Assembly: GCA_900770395.1 (NCBI GenBank)
Contig: CAAGKM010000014.1
Location: forward strand, 83,298 to 147,297
Origin: an uncultured Prevotella sp.
Lineage (GTDB): Bacteria; Bacteroidota; Bacteroidia; Bacteroidales; Bacteroidaceae
DNA: 64,000 nt
Reading direction: 5' to 3'
Positions 53,501 through 61,481 of the stretch are shown here, piece after piece. The notes beneath the pieces are model-generated. The model ran no database searches, was not told where the DNA came from, and worked only from the letters and a program-made list of their open reading frames with translations. Made by a program: the position numbers and the translations under genes. Positions within the stretch are counted from its first letter, which is position 1. Every line of letters starts with the position of its first letter.

Positions 53501-53960
53501 AATATACCGTAGTGGCATACGTTCTCGGGCTTGTGCTACAGAATTTGCCGAACGAATGGATAGTTTTATTATGGGCGATAAACTTAGCAGTTCAGTAATA
53601 AGACGAGATATTATCAGATTGTCTTCTTCATGGAAAGAACTGTCCGAAAGGGCACAGGCATGGATAGAAATACTAAAAGAAGAAAGTCACCGAAAGAGTA
53701 GCAATAGGGTCGTTCAGATTCCTTCTTTTAATATTTCTAATAATAAGTACGACTTGGATATATTCAAAGTACGTACAATCAATGGACAACTATATTTTAT
53801 GTCATTAGACCTTGATACTATTATGCCTGATAAGCCTAGTAAAAGAGACTTCTCTCAAATCGACAGTTTAAGGGGTATATATTTTAAACAAGATTCATCT
53901 ACCAAGATATATGATATGATTGTTCTAAATCCTTATTTGACTAAGGTTACAAGGCAATAG
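50574..53960 (+). CDS. hamB: Hachiman anti-phage helicase HamB
   Basis: A 1128-residue superfamily 2 helicase. After a helical N-terminal region (1-280) come motif I PTSSGKT (about 303-309), motif Ia APFRSLAYE, motif II DEGH (about 404-407) and motif III LSAVLP. In the second RecA lobe are IIATSTLSQGVNLG and the motif VI block WNLAGRAGR (about 660). A long C-terminal helical part follows. HamB senses aberrant or phage DNA in described systems and controls HamA. Motif II is DEGH and not DEAH. Full length; ends before repeat array D. Confidence 0.9.
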   Translation: MMSKEELDKKLQLLEMSTSVQTAISKAVARSLFRTTNEPKENYAYLSVDDDLTNHIGIEYIDLGCKFFLIEDYQSSSYCFTKGAECLESVNTFDEDTVMFRKYYGLIASMAFYAGFQYSRAFILINKFEEDTSIASLVSLFVKRIFDELTETVENMVVSHDYEESGLIESDDLDRSIEKIFEINIAKSLYCFVQYYYTGDEYLLSKAKEKLHILLSMAETERLVALWWVVRLLVIILDGFHQSSLWTLVGKYYDVYSTDSLARKYVLSLIYRNPPITELFISQRAVLPQIFNPYTKGTVVSIPTSSGKTRIAELAILDSIIRNPEGRILYIAPFRSLAYEIENSLGTLFATAKVRVSHLYGGSLFTSLDVEELSDAHVVIATPEKTKAIFRCQKDFFQSLSLVVMDEGHLLGGDNRQIGNEIFYEELKHYLKDYSCKYLLLSAVLPNTSDLSQWLTGSDSNVYNNDWRPSKQICGILNWNGMNVDLEWYKEKKVSTFNRKFITVKELPREPRQRKPHYYPSSKIESIVETAKKLESFGSTLIFVPQKKSCNTVAEAYSKAIKNEPLFTFHNTLNKRIFELVCKETYSSPKIYEYALQGILYHNADLFADVRITMEELMQNERPRVIIATSTLSQGVNLGVSTVIMLSASNGGTYLSKRDFWNLAGRAGRAYIDEEGKVLVAFEPNKKDSKAYNNFKKSRLVDYFDNSQLDVVTSGLLDIVTGLYKIATSTNTPFNLLLELIADNKPLPVIEEQQQIEDKMSIIDDCLLSMHEVYSSRRDDTGWIDDVFSSSLAYIQAKRRLTDEITPKNVTSFLKSRVKGILKRVDKDDEWSQLVQSGLPLQNSIELNGVLMEIVDLVLKYRTSEDSLYDKIELLKEIEAKLSKLPSFKHSPIDAERLDTIRKLWLSGTPLCEINLSGKNELTLIQQYYSYELPWFLNGIANMIRYGELFDEETPNVLSELALLIETGLPSKKAIKIYRSGIRSRACATEFAERMDSFIMGDKLSSSVIRRDIIRLSSSWKELSERAQAWIEILKEESHRKSSNRVVQIPSFNISNNKYDLDIFKVRTINGQLYFMSLDLDTIMPDKPSKRDFSQIDSLRGIYFKQDSSTKIYDMIVLNPYLTKVTRQ

Positions 53961-54002
53961 GGATAAATTGCACTAACAAATTATGAATTACAAAGATATA
54001 AA

Positions 54003-54080
54003 CAAGATATCCTTAACCGCCTCCGAAGATACCTTCATCGGCTCACGAGGATATCTTCAAGTGCCCACGAAGATGCCTTC
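54003..54080. repeat. Array of four GAAGATATCTTC-type palindromic cores exactly 22 bp apart (array D)
   Basis: Cores start at 54003, 54025, 54047 and 54069: CAAGATATCCTTA, GAAGATACCTTC, GAGGATATCTTC, GAAGATGCCTTC. Spacers of about 10 bases are unrelated. It lies just after hamB. The core resembles the Y element of array E at 41994-42052. Confidence 0.7.
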
Positions 54081-54089
54081 ATGAAAATG

Positions 54090-54175
54090 GTAAGCGTCCA
54101 ATTTTGACGTATTGTTTAACTCAAATATAATGTGTACATTTTGATAAACTTTAGCTGCATTCGGCAAATTTCAAA
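54090..54175 (+). repeat. Left copy of a sequence block that flanks the glycan cluster
   Basis: GTAAGCGTCCAATTTT at 54090-54105 is repeated exactly at 62351-62366. A 33-base stretch starting GTACATTTT at 54134 matches 62426-62458 with two differences. The two parts are 44 bases apart here and 75 apart in the right copy. Both copies are in the same orientation and bracket the genes from DUF1919 to LicD. Confidence 0.75.
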
Positions 54176-54258
54176 CAAGTTTGACTCTGCTCTCATTGGC
54201 AAAAGTTTTGCATCCGTAAAATCCAAACAAAAAGTGGATGGCTCTCCCCAAGAGGTAA

Positions 54259-54876
54259 TATTGTCTCAAGACAATATTAAGAAACATCCACAACATTATT
54301 CAACGAAGCCAACTACGTAATCATGATTTCTCAATCATCTCTAACAATTGTGTCGGCGGCTGTGTGCTTCATGACTTGAAACAGCGTTTTAATTCTCCCA
54401 CTGTAAATGTGGCCATTCCTTTTCCCAACTATATTAAACTGTTGCAATCACCTGAAAAATATATGAATGCAGAGTTCGAAGACATGACTGGCAAACCATG
54501 TGGCATACAAAGTCTCATGAATGTGCCCGTCGGTCGACTCGGGGGGATTATTGTTTATTTCGTACATTATAAAAGTTTTGAAGACGGGGTGAAGGCATGG
54601 AGGAAACGTGTTCCAAGAATAAATTGGGATAATATTTATGTCGTTTTAGTTGAGAGAGACGGCTGTACCCCACAAGATATAGCTGATTTTGACAAATTAC
54701 CCTACAAGAACAAGGTGGCGCTTGTGCATAAAGAATACGATGGCATAAAGAGCGCATACGTTGTGAAGGGCTATGAGAAAGAGACTGAGGTCGGCAATAT
54801 CACAATATATACACATAAAGGATACCACAGGGAATATGACAAATTTCCATGGATTAAATTCTTGAACAAGAGATAA
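54259..54876 (+). CDS. DUF1919-family glycan-modification protein, 5' end unclear or truncated
   Basis: The frame encodes NHDFSIISNNCVGGCVLHDL then IPFPNYIKLLQSP, MNVPVGRLGGIIVYFVHY and LPYKNKVALVHKEY, typical of DUF1919 proteins found in surface-polysaccharide clusters. The first conserved residues (about 54319) lie upstream of the GTG at 54364, and no ATG, GTG or TTG occurs between the stop at 54256 and 54364. The true start may have been lost when the flanking repeat block joined here. A perfect hairpin (54257-54278) sits at the boundary. The end overlaps the acyltransferase start by one base. Function in the family is unproven. Confidence 0.65.
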   Translation, partial: YCLKTILRNIHNIIQRSQLRNHDFSIISNNCVGGCVLHDLKQRFNSPTVNVAIPFPNYIKLLQSPEKYMNAEFEDMTGKPCGIQSLMNVPVGRLGGIIVYFVHYKSFEDGVKAWRKRVPRINWDNIYVVLVERDGCTPQDIADFDKLPYKNKVALVHKEYDGIKSAYVVKGYEKETEVGNITIYTHKGYHREYDKFPWIKFLNKR

Positions 54877-55930
54877 TGACAAAAGAAAAAACAGAGAGGC
54901 AGTCAAACATTGAGGTGCTGCGGATACTCGCAATGTTCATGATTGTGCTGGGACATGCATGGTATCATTATGAGAGAGGACTTCCAGATTATCCTATAAA
55001 GGGATTCTGTTATCATATAATAAATCCATTGCTATACATGCATGTTGATATATTTGTACTTATAACTGGATATTTCGGTTTGAAATGCCGCATCAGGACT
55101 TTCTATAAATTCTATTCTATATGTCTGTTCTATATACTTTTCTCCTTGGCATTCTCACTTTTATTTCCGCAATTCGGAAGTTTTCATCTCAAGGCATTGG
55201 TATTTCCACTCACAAGAACTGACTGGTGGTTTATCACAGTTTACCTAACCCTCATGCTGGTGTCACCGGTTATAAACGCCGTTATTGCCCTATGCGACAG
55301 CAGGAGAAAATGGGTGTATCTTATAGGAATATCCTTTATATTCAACTTCTATCTCTCCTGGTTTCACAAAATAGACAGTGTATATTCCATGGGATTTGAT
55401 CTGTTTAATTTCTCATGCCTGTATATCCTTGGCAGATATATTGCAATCAATGGTATTCCATTTAAGATACGGACTTTATTTATCTCTTTTGCAGCCCTTT
55501 GTGTTCTGAAAATACTTTTATCAGAATTTTCTTTAATAAACGAGTCATTTGACAAGTTTATTAAAATCAAGACATACTGCAATCCCATAAACGTGTTCTC
55601 TGCTTTTGCTGTACTATGCCTGTTCTTGATGTGGAGAAAAGGATGGCACAGCAAATGGGTGAACTATATTTCCTCCTCATCATTAGCTGTATATCTTATT
55701 ACAGACAACCTGCATGTCCGGGGGGGGGGATTTCATGGCTGACTCATAATATATTCTGTAACATACCAGATACAATTCTCTATGTGCCTTTATACATAAC
55801 AGTATTAGCACTTATTTTTCTTATTTGTATAGTAATCGACAAGATAAGGGCATTCATGATTAATCCTGTTGACAACATAATATATAAATTGATAGAAAAA
55901 CACAACTTAGACATAGAAATCAGCTTCTAA
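54876..55930 (+). pseudogene. Acyltransferase family 3 (O-acetyltransferase-like), switched off by a G10 tract; probable phase-variable gene
   Basis: A polytopic membrane acyltransferase starting NIEVLRILAMFMIVLGHAW, with the family His, and TRTDWWFITVYLTLMLVSPVINA. The frame from 54876 reads into a run of ten G (55720-55729) and stops at 55742 (288 residues). The remaining membrane segments (ISWLTHNIF onward, to 55930) continue in another frame. With 8 or 11 G the two parts fuse into one protein of about 350 residues, a normal length. Slipped-strand pairing at such tracts is a known on/off switch. I infer phase-variable O-acetylation of the surface glycan, off in this copy. Confidence 0.8.
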
Positions 55931-55938
55931 TAGCTTTT

Positions 55939-57372
55939 ATGGAGATACAAATAGGCAAGCGTGATGTGGCATGGGGCTACATCGCAATCATATTCAATTT
56001 CGGCACGGGCTTTTTCACATTACCATTCATCCTCAGCATGTTGTCCACTGAGGAGATTGGAATGAACTATCTGATGCTGACTATATCCAGTCTTGTGGGA
56101 CTGGCAGACTTTGGTTTCTCGCAACAATTGGGCCGCAATCTGACATATACATTCTCTGGTGCTCAAAGCATAAAGAAAGAAGGAGTGGTGCAAAGCGTAT
56201 CTTCCTCTGTAAATTATCATCTTGTAGCTGTTTTAATCAAAACCGCCAAATATATTTACTTCAGACTATCGATAATCATCTTGTTGATAATGCTGACTTT
56301 GGGCACACTATACATTCATTATGTGACCGACGGTTTCAGCAATGTGCCTAACTCACTGTTTGTATGGATATTATTTTCCATATCCGTATTCTTTAATTTT
56401 TATTATAAATATTACACCACCCTGCTCACAGGCTCATCACTGATAATGCAATACAACAAATCATGCATATATTCCAAAATGGTATATTTGGCCGTATGCA
56501 TACCGTTGCTCTTCTGTGGTTTTGGCTTGCTGAGCGTTGTTTTTGCCAATTTCATATCCCCCTTCATACAGCGTTTTTACTCACATCTCTCTTTCTTCAC
56601 AAAAGAGATGAGAGAGCCGCTTAAGAATGAGACTGTGTCAAAATCCGAGATAAAAGAGATGACGATCACGCAATGGTATAATGCCAAACGCTTAGGCATA
56701 ATCTTTGTTGCGCAATACGGCATCAATCAATCCGGACTGTTCCTGTGCGGTTTGTTTCTTAGCCTTGCAGATATTGCCGCCTACGGTCTGCTGATGCAGC
56801 TGTCGTCGGCTATACTTTGCTCGGTGTCCAAGAGCCTGTTTAATTCCGTGTCTCCACTTTTTGCAAAAGACGTGGTACAGAAAAATAAAGATGCATTGCT
56901 CCGGCATTTTTCTTTAGGAAATTTTGTGTTTCTGTCTGTTTTCGTGGCAGGCAGCCTGATAATCATTTTCGCAGCTCCGTGGGTGTTGCGTGTCATTCAT
57001 TCCAACTCCAACCTGCCATCAGTTTTAGTAATGTCAGTGTTTCTGATCGACGCATTACTTGATTACAACCACTCCAATTTCAACTATATCTTCATGGCCG
57101 AGAACAGCTATCCATTTATGAAAGCCGACATATTCACCGGTATAAGTGTCGTGATAATTAATTTCATAACCCTTTATTTCACTGATTGGGGACTGTTGGG
57201 CGTGGTTGCAGGCCGTCTGCTGTGCCAATTGACATATAATGATTGGAAGTGGCCATTGGCGGCAAGCAGGAAGATGGGTATACCACTATGGCGGTTTGCA
57301 ATGGTTGGATACGACGAGACATTATATAAAGTTAAGAATCTACTTGCTATTAATAAAAGAAAAATTTCATGA
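55939..57372 (+). CDS. Wzx-like polysaccharide flippase
   Basis: A 477-residue protein with about 12-14 membrane segments, of the polysaccharide-transport (MATE/MVF superfamily) type. It starts RDVAWGYIAIIFNFGTGFFTLPFILSML. The segment GLADFGFSQQLGRNLTYTFSGA resembles Wzx proteins. These move lipid-linked oligosaccharide repeats across the inner membrane. It begins 8 bases after the acyltransferase and overlaps the next glycosyltransferase by 4 bases. No Wzy polymerase or initiating sugar-phosphate transferase is visible in the window, so polymer completion must rely on genes elsewhere. Confidence 0.85.
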   Translation: MEIQIGKRDVAWGYIAIIFNFGTGFFTLPFILSMLSTEEIGMNYLMLTISSLVGLADFGFSQQLGRNLTYTFSGAQSIKKEGVVQSVSSSVNYHLVAVLIKTAKYIYFRLSIIILLIMLTLGTLYIHYVTDGFSNVPNSLFVWILFSISVFFNFYYKYYTTLLTGSSLIMQYNKSCIYSKMVYLAVCIPLLFCGFGLLSVVFANFISPFIQRFYSHLSFFTKEMREPLKNETVSKSEIKEMTITQWYNAKRLGIIFVAQYGINQSGLFLCGLFLSLADIAAYGLLMQLSSAILCSVSKSLFNSVSPLFAKDVVQKNKDALLRHFSLGNFVFLSVFVAGSLIIIFAAPWVLRVIHSNSNLPSVLVMSVFLIDALLDYNHSNFNYIFMAENSYPFMKADIFTGISVVIINFITLYFTDWGLLGVVAGRLLCQLTYNDWKWPLAASRKMGIPLWRFAMVGYDETLYKVKNLLAINKRKIS

Positions 57373-58541
57373 ATATTTTATTTGTCAGTATAGACGGGGA
57401 TCCTGCTTATGCGGGAGGCACCGCCACAATCGTGCAGCTGATGGCATCATGGCTGCAGAGCCATGGACATTTTTGCGCCCTGGGATATTTCCAAGAGAGT
57501 AAACACCCTGCAACTTTTTTCAAAGACAGAGTGAGGTTGACTGCTAATAATGAAAAGGAATTGGTTGAGTTGAACAAAATCCATGAATTAGATATTCTTT
57601 ATGTCACTCAATGTATTGGGATTGACTGGAGCCTTTTGCGGCGATATTTCCCTAAAGCCAAGATTATTGCAGCATACCATAGCCGTCCCATGCTCATGTG
57701 TCCTACACGTAGAACACTTGGTGTTTTCCTACGTGGCAATTTTAGTTGCTTCTCAAAGTTTAAGGTTCTTTTTTATTGGTTATTGTATCCTCTGTACAGA
57801 TATGTCACTCAGAGTAAAGAAAAAAAACATTTTAGGGAGTTGGCTTCAAACTGCGATAAACTGCAACTTCTTTCAAAAGGTTTCATTCCCGTTTTTAAGA
57901 AAATTATTCCTCAATTTGACGGTGAAAAGATATTTTGTATTGGTAATCCTGTAGTTTGGAACCAGACGGTTAATGAGGATGATATAACCCGAAAAGAGCG
58001 GAACGTTCTGGTGGTTTGCAATGCGAACCACCCGAAAAGAGCACATCTGATGATTGAGATATGGAAAAAGATTGAACAAGACAGAAATTGGGATGATTGG
58101 ACATTTACATTTGTAGGTGACAGCAATGAGGTACAGTTGCTCAAGCAAAAGGCACTGAAAGAATATAGACTGAGACGCATAAAGTTTGTTGGGCGCCAAA
58201 TGCCTCTGAAATACTACCTCAAAAGCCGCATTTTCCTCATGACATCCGCTTTTGAGGGGTGGCCCATGGTGCTTATGGAGTCTATGCAGATGGGATGCGT
58301 GCCAATTGCCTTCAACAGCTTTGAGTCTGTCTACGATATCATTGAAGACAAAGAAAACGGAATAATCGTTGAAAACAACGATATTGACACCTATGTGGAG
58401 AAATTGAAGTGGCTGATGCGCAATGGTGCAGAATGTGAGAAGATGGCTCTTAATGCGACACACATAGCCGAGAAATATTCAATAGACAATATCATGCAGA
58501 GATACATGGTGGAATTCAACAAGATAATAACCGTATTATGA
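57369..58541 (+). CDS. Glycosyltransferase, GT4-like (GT-B fold)
   Basis: A 390-residue cytoplasmic enzyme. The N-terminal FVSIDGDPAYAGGTATIVQLM and the C-terminal EGWPMVLMESMQMGCVPIAFNS, followed by ENGIIVEN, match the donor-binding E-x7-E region of GT4 enzymes. It adds a sugar from a nucleotide donor to a lipid-linked glycan; donor and acceptor are unknown. It overlaps its neighbours by 4 bases on both sides, indicating tight co-translation in the glycan operon. Confidence 0.88.
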   Translation: MNILFVSIDGDPAYAGGTATIVQLMASWLQSHGHFCALGYFQESKHPATFFKDRVRLTANNEKELVELNKIHELDILYVTQCIGIDWSLLRRYFPKAKIIAAYHSRPMLMCPTRRTLGVFLRGNFSCFSKFKVLFYWLLYPLYRYVTQSKEKKHFRELASNCDKLQLLSKGFIPVFKKIIPQFDGEKIFCIGNPVVWNQTVNEDDITRKERNVLVVCNANHPKRAHLMIEIWKKIEQDRNWDDWTFTFVGDSNEVQLLKQKALKEYRLRRIKFVGRQMPLKYYLKSRIFLMTSAFEGWPMVLMESMQMGCVPIAFNSFESVYDIIEDKENGIIVENNDIDTYVEKLKWLMRNGAECEKMALNATHIAEKYSIDNIMQRYMVEFNKIITVL

Positions 58542-59485
58542 AGAAAATAAAAATTTTATTTCCATATTTCGGGAAGTTTCCCTCTCAGTTTAAATTTTGG
58601 TGGGCATCAGCGCTAAACAACCCTGATGTCAGTTTCATTATAGTCACAGATAATCACAATGTGCATAGTGAGACAAACATACAAGTGGTATATATGGATT
58701 TTGAGGATTGTAAAAACAGAGTTCAACGGTGTTTCGACTTTCCCGTGGCAATGCCATCTCCATACAAGCTTTGTGACCTAAAGCCGGCCTACCGCTTGAT
58801 TTTTAGCGATTTGCTCAGCGATTCTGACTTTTGGGGATGGGGCGACATGGATCTAATCTATGGCGACATCCGCTCATTAGTCACAGAAGAGGTGTTGGCT
58901 CAATATGATATGATTTCCGGATGGGGACATCTCACATTATTGCGAAATGATGATTATTGGAACAAGTTTTTCATGCTGCAAGTAGACGGCTTTAAGGATT
59001 ATCGGCAAATTTATCAGAATCCTGGAAACTTTGGTTTCGATGAATATTGGCATCAGGGAACAGCCGACAAGGCAATGCACCTTCATCCTGACAAGGTGTG
59101 GAACTCCATGCTTTTCGACGACCTGCGCACCCCAGAGACCCATCTTAACTTCAAGTCAGGAATGAGACGTATGTATGAGAACGACCATCTTATTTTCGAG
59201 TATAAGGATAAGCAGATGTACCGTGTGTATCTGGTGGGCGAGAACATCTGCAAGGAGCCCATCATGTATATGCACTTCAAACGCCGCCTGAGCATATTGA
59301 GACCATACACAGACAACACTGAGCATTATCTTATTGTTCCAAACAAAATAATCCCCTACGAGGAGCTTACATGGGAAAAGATATACAAATGGACCGAATA
59401 CGGCATTCTGCGCCAGTGGTGCTATACTATGCGGTGCAGGTTAAGCCGTAAGATAAAGAAAATATCTCTGATATTCTCAAAGTAA
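58538..59485 (+). CDS. DUF6625-type probable glycosyltransferase
   Basis: A 315-residue protein with KIKILFPYFGKFPSQFKFWWAS at the N-terminus, then SPYKLCDLKPAYRLIF and FWGWGDMDLIYGDIRSL. The DMD motif resembles the DxD metal/nucleotide-sugar site of GT-A glycosyltransferases. Similar proteins occur in Bacteroidota and pneumococcal-type capsule clusters. The activity is predicted from fold-level motifs and context only. Its start overlaps the GT4 gene by 4 bases. Confidence 0.75.
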   Translation: MKKIKILFPYFGKFPSQFKFWWASALNNPDVSFIIVTDNHNVHSETNIQVVYMDFEDCKNRVQRCFDFPVAMPSPYKLCDLKPAYRLIFSDLLSDSDFWGWGDMDLIYGDIRSLVTEEVLAQYDMISGWGHLTLLRNDDYWNKFFMLQVDGFKDYRQIYQNPGNFGFDEYWHQGTADKAMHLHPDKVWNSMLFDDLRTPETHLNFKSGMRRMYENDHLIFEYKDKQMYRVYLVGENICKEPIMYMHFKRRLSILRPYTDNTEHYLIVPNKIIPYEELTWEKIYKWTEYGILRQWCYTMRCRLSRKIKKISLIFSK

Positions 59486-59526
59486 AGAAATTATGTACCT
59501 TAAATTTAATAATATACCCATAGGAA

Positions 59527-60765
59527 ATGAAATTTCTATTTGATTTAGACGGGACAGTTACTTCAGCAGAGACACTTCCCATAATATCTGAGCATTTTGG
59601 ATGTACAGATAAAATATTAGAGTTGACCAACAGGACGGTTCAAGGTAATGTCCCTTTTATCGAGAGTTTCATTCGGCGTGTGAATATTCTTGGAGGATAT
59701 TCAGTGAAAGAGACATCCGAATTGTTGGCAAAAGCGCCACTTTACGTAGAAGTTGCGAAATTCATAAAGGAGCATGGCGAAGACTGTGTAATAGTTACAG
59801 GAAATCTAACATGCTGGTGTGATGGACTATTCCAAAAGATTGGTTGCCAATGCTACGGCAGCACGGCTGAATGCTCAGACGATAAGGTTGTAAAATTGAA
59901 AACAATCCTGAGAAAGGAACAGATTGTAGAGCAATATAAGGCTTTGGGAGAGACTGTTGTTTTCATAGGCGACGGCAACAATGACCTTGAGGCGATGAGA
60001 CAGGCAAATATAAGCATTGCTGTCGGCCTCACACATAATCCCGCCCAAAGTTTGATGTCTATCTGTGATTATGTAATATTCAATGAAAAGGCTTTGGTGC
60101 GGCAACTTCGTCAGCTTAACGGTGAATGCGGAAATTCCAAGTCCGTGGTCATCAGCTGTGCGGGTATTGGCTCACGTCTCGGTCTTGGACTTACAAAAGC
60201 TCTTGTACAGATTAACGGCAATTCACTTATTTCATGGCAGTTGAAACTATTTCGTGAAGTTGAGGACTTACGCCTTGTCATAGGTTTTCAGGGTGGTGAG
60301 ATTATCGATGAGGTACGCAAATACCGTGATGATGTCATCTTCTGCTATAACCACCGGTATTTTGAGACAAAAACAGGAGCAAGTTATTTTCTTGGAGCAC
60401 GCCATGCCAACCATGACACATTGGAATGGGATGGAGACTTACTTGTGCATCCCGATGATGTAAAAATGCTTTTGACCACACCTGGTGAATTTATCTGTTA
60501 TGCTGACAAAACTTCTGAGGATGCGGTCTTTGTTACAACTAACGATAAAGGCGAGGTGACAAGTTTCAGTCGTGAAAGCGGTGATTATGAATGGACAGGA
60601 CCAGCTTGCATGAACAAAAAACATTTGACCTTTTGCTCACAAAATGTATTCAATATGTTTGAGCCATTGTGTCCTTTGCGTGGCATCAAGGTCAGAGCAT
60701 ACGACATCGACACATACAATGACTATATAAGAGTTGCGGAAATAACAAAAGATTGGAAGATATGA
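59527..60765 (+). CDS. Fusion of a HAD phosphatase and a sugar/choline-phosphate-type nucleotidyltransferase
   Basis: A 412-residue bifunctional protein. Residues 1-200 are a HAD phosphatase of the phosphoserine-phosphatase type: FDLDGTVTSAE, VIVTGNLT, and VFIGDGNNDLEAMRQANISIAV. Residues about 203-412 are a nucleotidyltransferase: SVVISCAGIGSRLGLGLTKALVQING, close to the LicC/RmlA-type G-x-G-x-R-x-x-x-x-x-x-K start. WDGDLLVHPDDV marks its middle. With LicD two genes downstream, a CDP- or UDP-activated small substituent is likely. Substrates of either half are unknown. It overlaps the racemase gene by 4 bases. Confidence 0.82.
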   Translation: MKFLFDLDGTVTSAETLPIISEHFGCTDKILELTNRTVQGNVPFIESFIRRVNILGGYSVKETSELLAKAPLYVEVAKFIKEHGEDCVIVTGNLTCWCDGLFQKIGCQCYGSTAECSDDKVVKLKTILRKEQIVEQYKALGETVVFIGDGNNDLEAMRQANISIAVGLTHNPAQSLMSICDYVIFNEKALVRQLRQLNGECGNSKSVVISCAGIGSRLGLGLTKALVQINGNSLISWQLKLFREVEDLRLVIGFQGGEIIDEVRKYRDDVIFCYNHRYFETKTGASYFLGARHANHDTLEWDGDLLVHPDDVKMLLTTPGEFICYADKTSEDAVFVTTNDKGEVTSFSRESGDYEWTGPACMNKKHLTFCSQNVFNMFEPLCPLRGIKVRAYDIDTYNDYIRVAEITKDWKI

Positions 60766-61481
60766 GAAATATTATTGGAGTTATAGGTGGCAATGGAGTA
60801 GCCGCAACAAACAAGCTTTGCTCTATAATAGAGGAGCACATGACACGAAATGGAGCATTTCGTGATGCACATCATCCCGAGATGATTGTATGGCAGGCAA
60901 CACAGGCACCTTCACGCAGCATGTATCTGGAAGGACGTGGCCCGAGTTTTATAGAAGACTATGTAGATATAGCTCAAAAGATGAAGGCATGCGGAGTGAC
61001 ACATCTCTGCATGTGCTGCAACACAGCACATTACTACATCAACGAGATAGAAAAACAAATCGGGGGGGGAATATCGTTTATCAACATAATTGAGGAAGTC
61101 GTTAAAACCTCGCTGAAGACAGGGAAAATGCGTTATGGCGTGATGTGCAGTGATGGTCTTAGGAAAGTTGAACTCTATGACAAATGGTTTAAACACTACA
61201 ATCCTTCCGCTCAGATAATATATCCAGATGAAGAATTCCAGAAAAAAGTAACGGAAGGCATATGCAACGCTAAAAACAATATCAGATTCAACGAAAGCCA
61301 TCTATCATTTCCAGCAAAGCTTTTTGCAGAGGTGGAGTCGCATCTGCGGCAAAAGGAGGCAGACGTTGTGATTGGAGGATGTACTGACATTCGGAATGTA
61401 TATCAATCCACATCCGAACTTCCTTATGTTGACAGTCTTGAGGTGTTGGCTGAAAGCATAATAAACATAAACAAGAAATGA
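60762..61481 (+). CDS. Aspartate/glutamate racemase-family protein containing a G8 tract
   Basis: A 239-residue cytosolic protein. The two-cysteine active site of the Asp/Glu racemase superfamily is seen in LCMCCNTAHYYI and VVIGGCTDIRNVY, and the start is IIGVIGGNGVAATNKL. The ATG at 60762 overlaps the previous stop. A run of eight G (61062-61069) encodes IGGGIS in frame. It may supply a D-amino acid or a related product for glycan decoration, since it lies between the nucleotidyltransferase fusion and LicD. The exact substrate is unknown. Confidence 0.82.
   Translation: MRNIIGVIGGNGVAATNKLCSIIEEHMTRNGAFRDAHHPEMIVWQATQAPSRSMYLEGRGPSFIEDYVDIAQKMKACGVTHLCMCCNTAHYYINEIEKQIGGGISFINIIEEVVKTSLKTGKMRYGVMCSDGLRKVELYDKWFKHYNPSAQIIYPDEEFQKKVTEGICNAKNNIRFNESHLSFPAKLFAEVESHLRQKEADVVIGGCTDIRNVYQSTSELPYVDSLEVLAESIININKK

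Noticed and set aside
54132..54320. 62-codon frame in the left flanking block
   Set aside because: It lies in a repeated block whose right copy does not keep the frame, and it competes with the conserved DUF1919 frame.
54541..54547. G6 tract in the DUF1919 gene as a phase switch
   Set aside because: Six G, in frame, without a matching downstream alternative frame.
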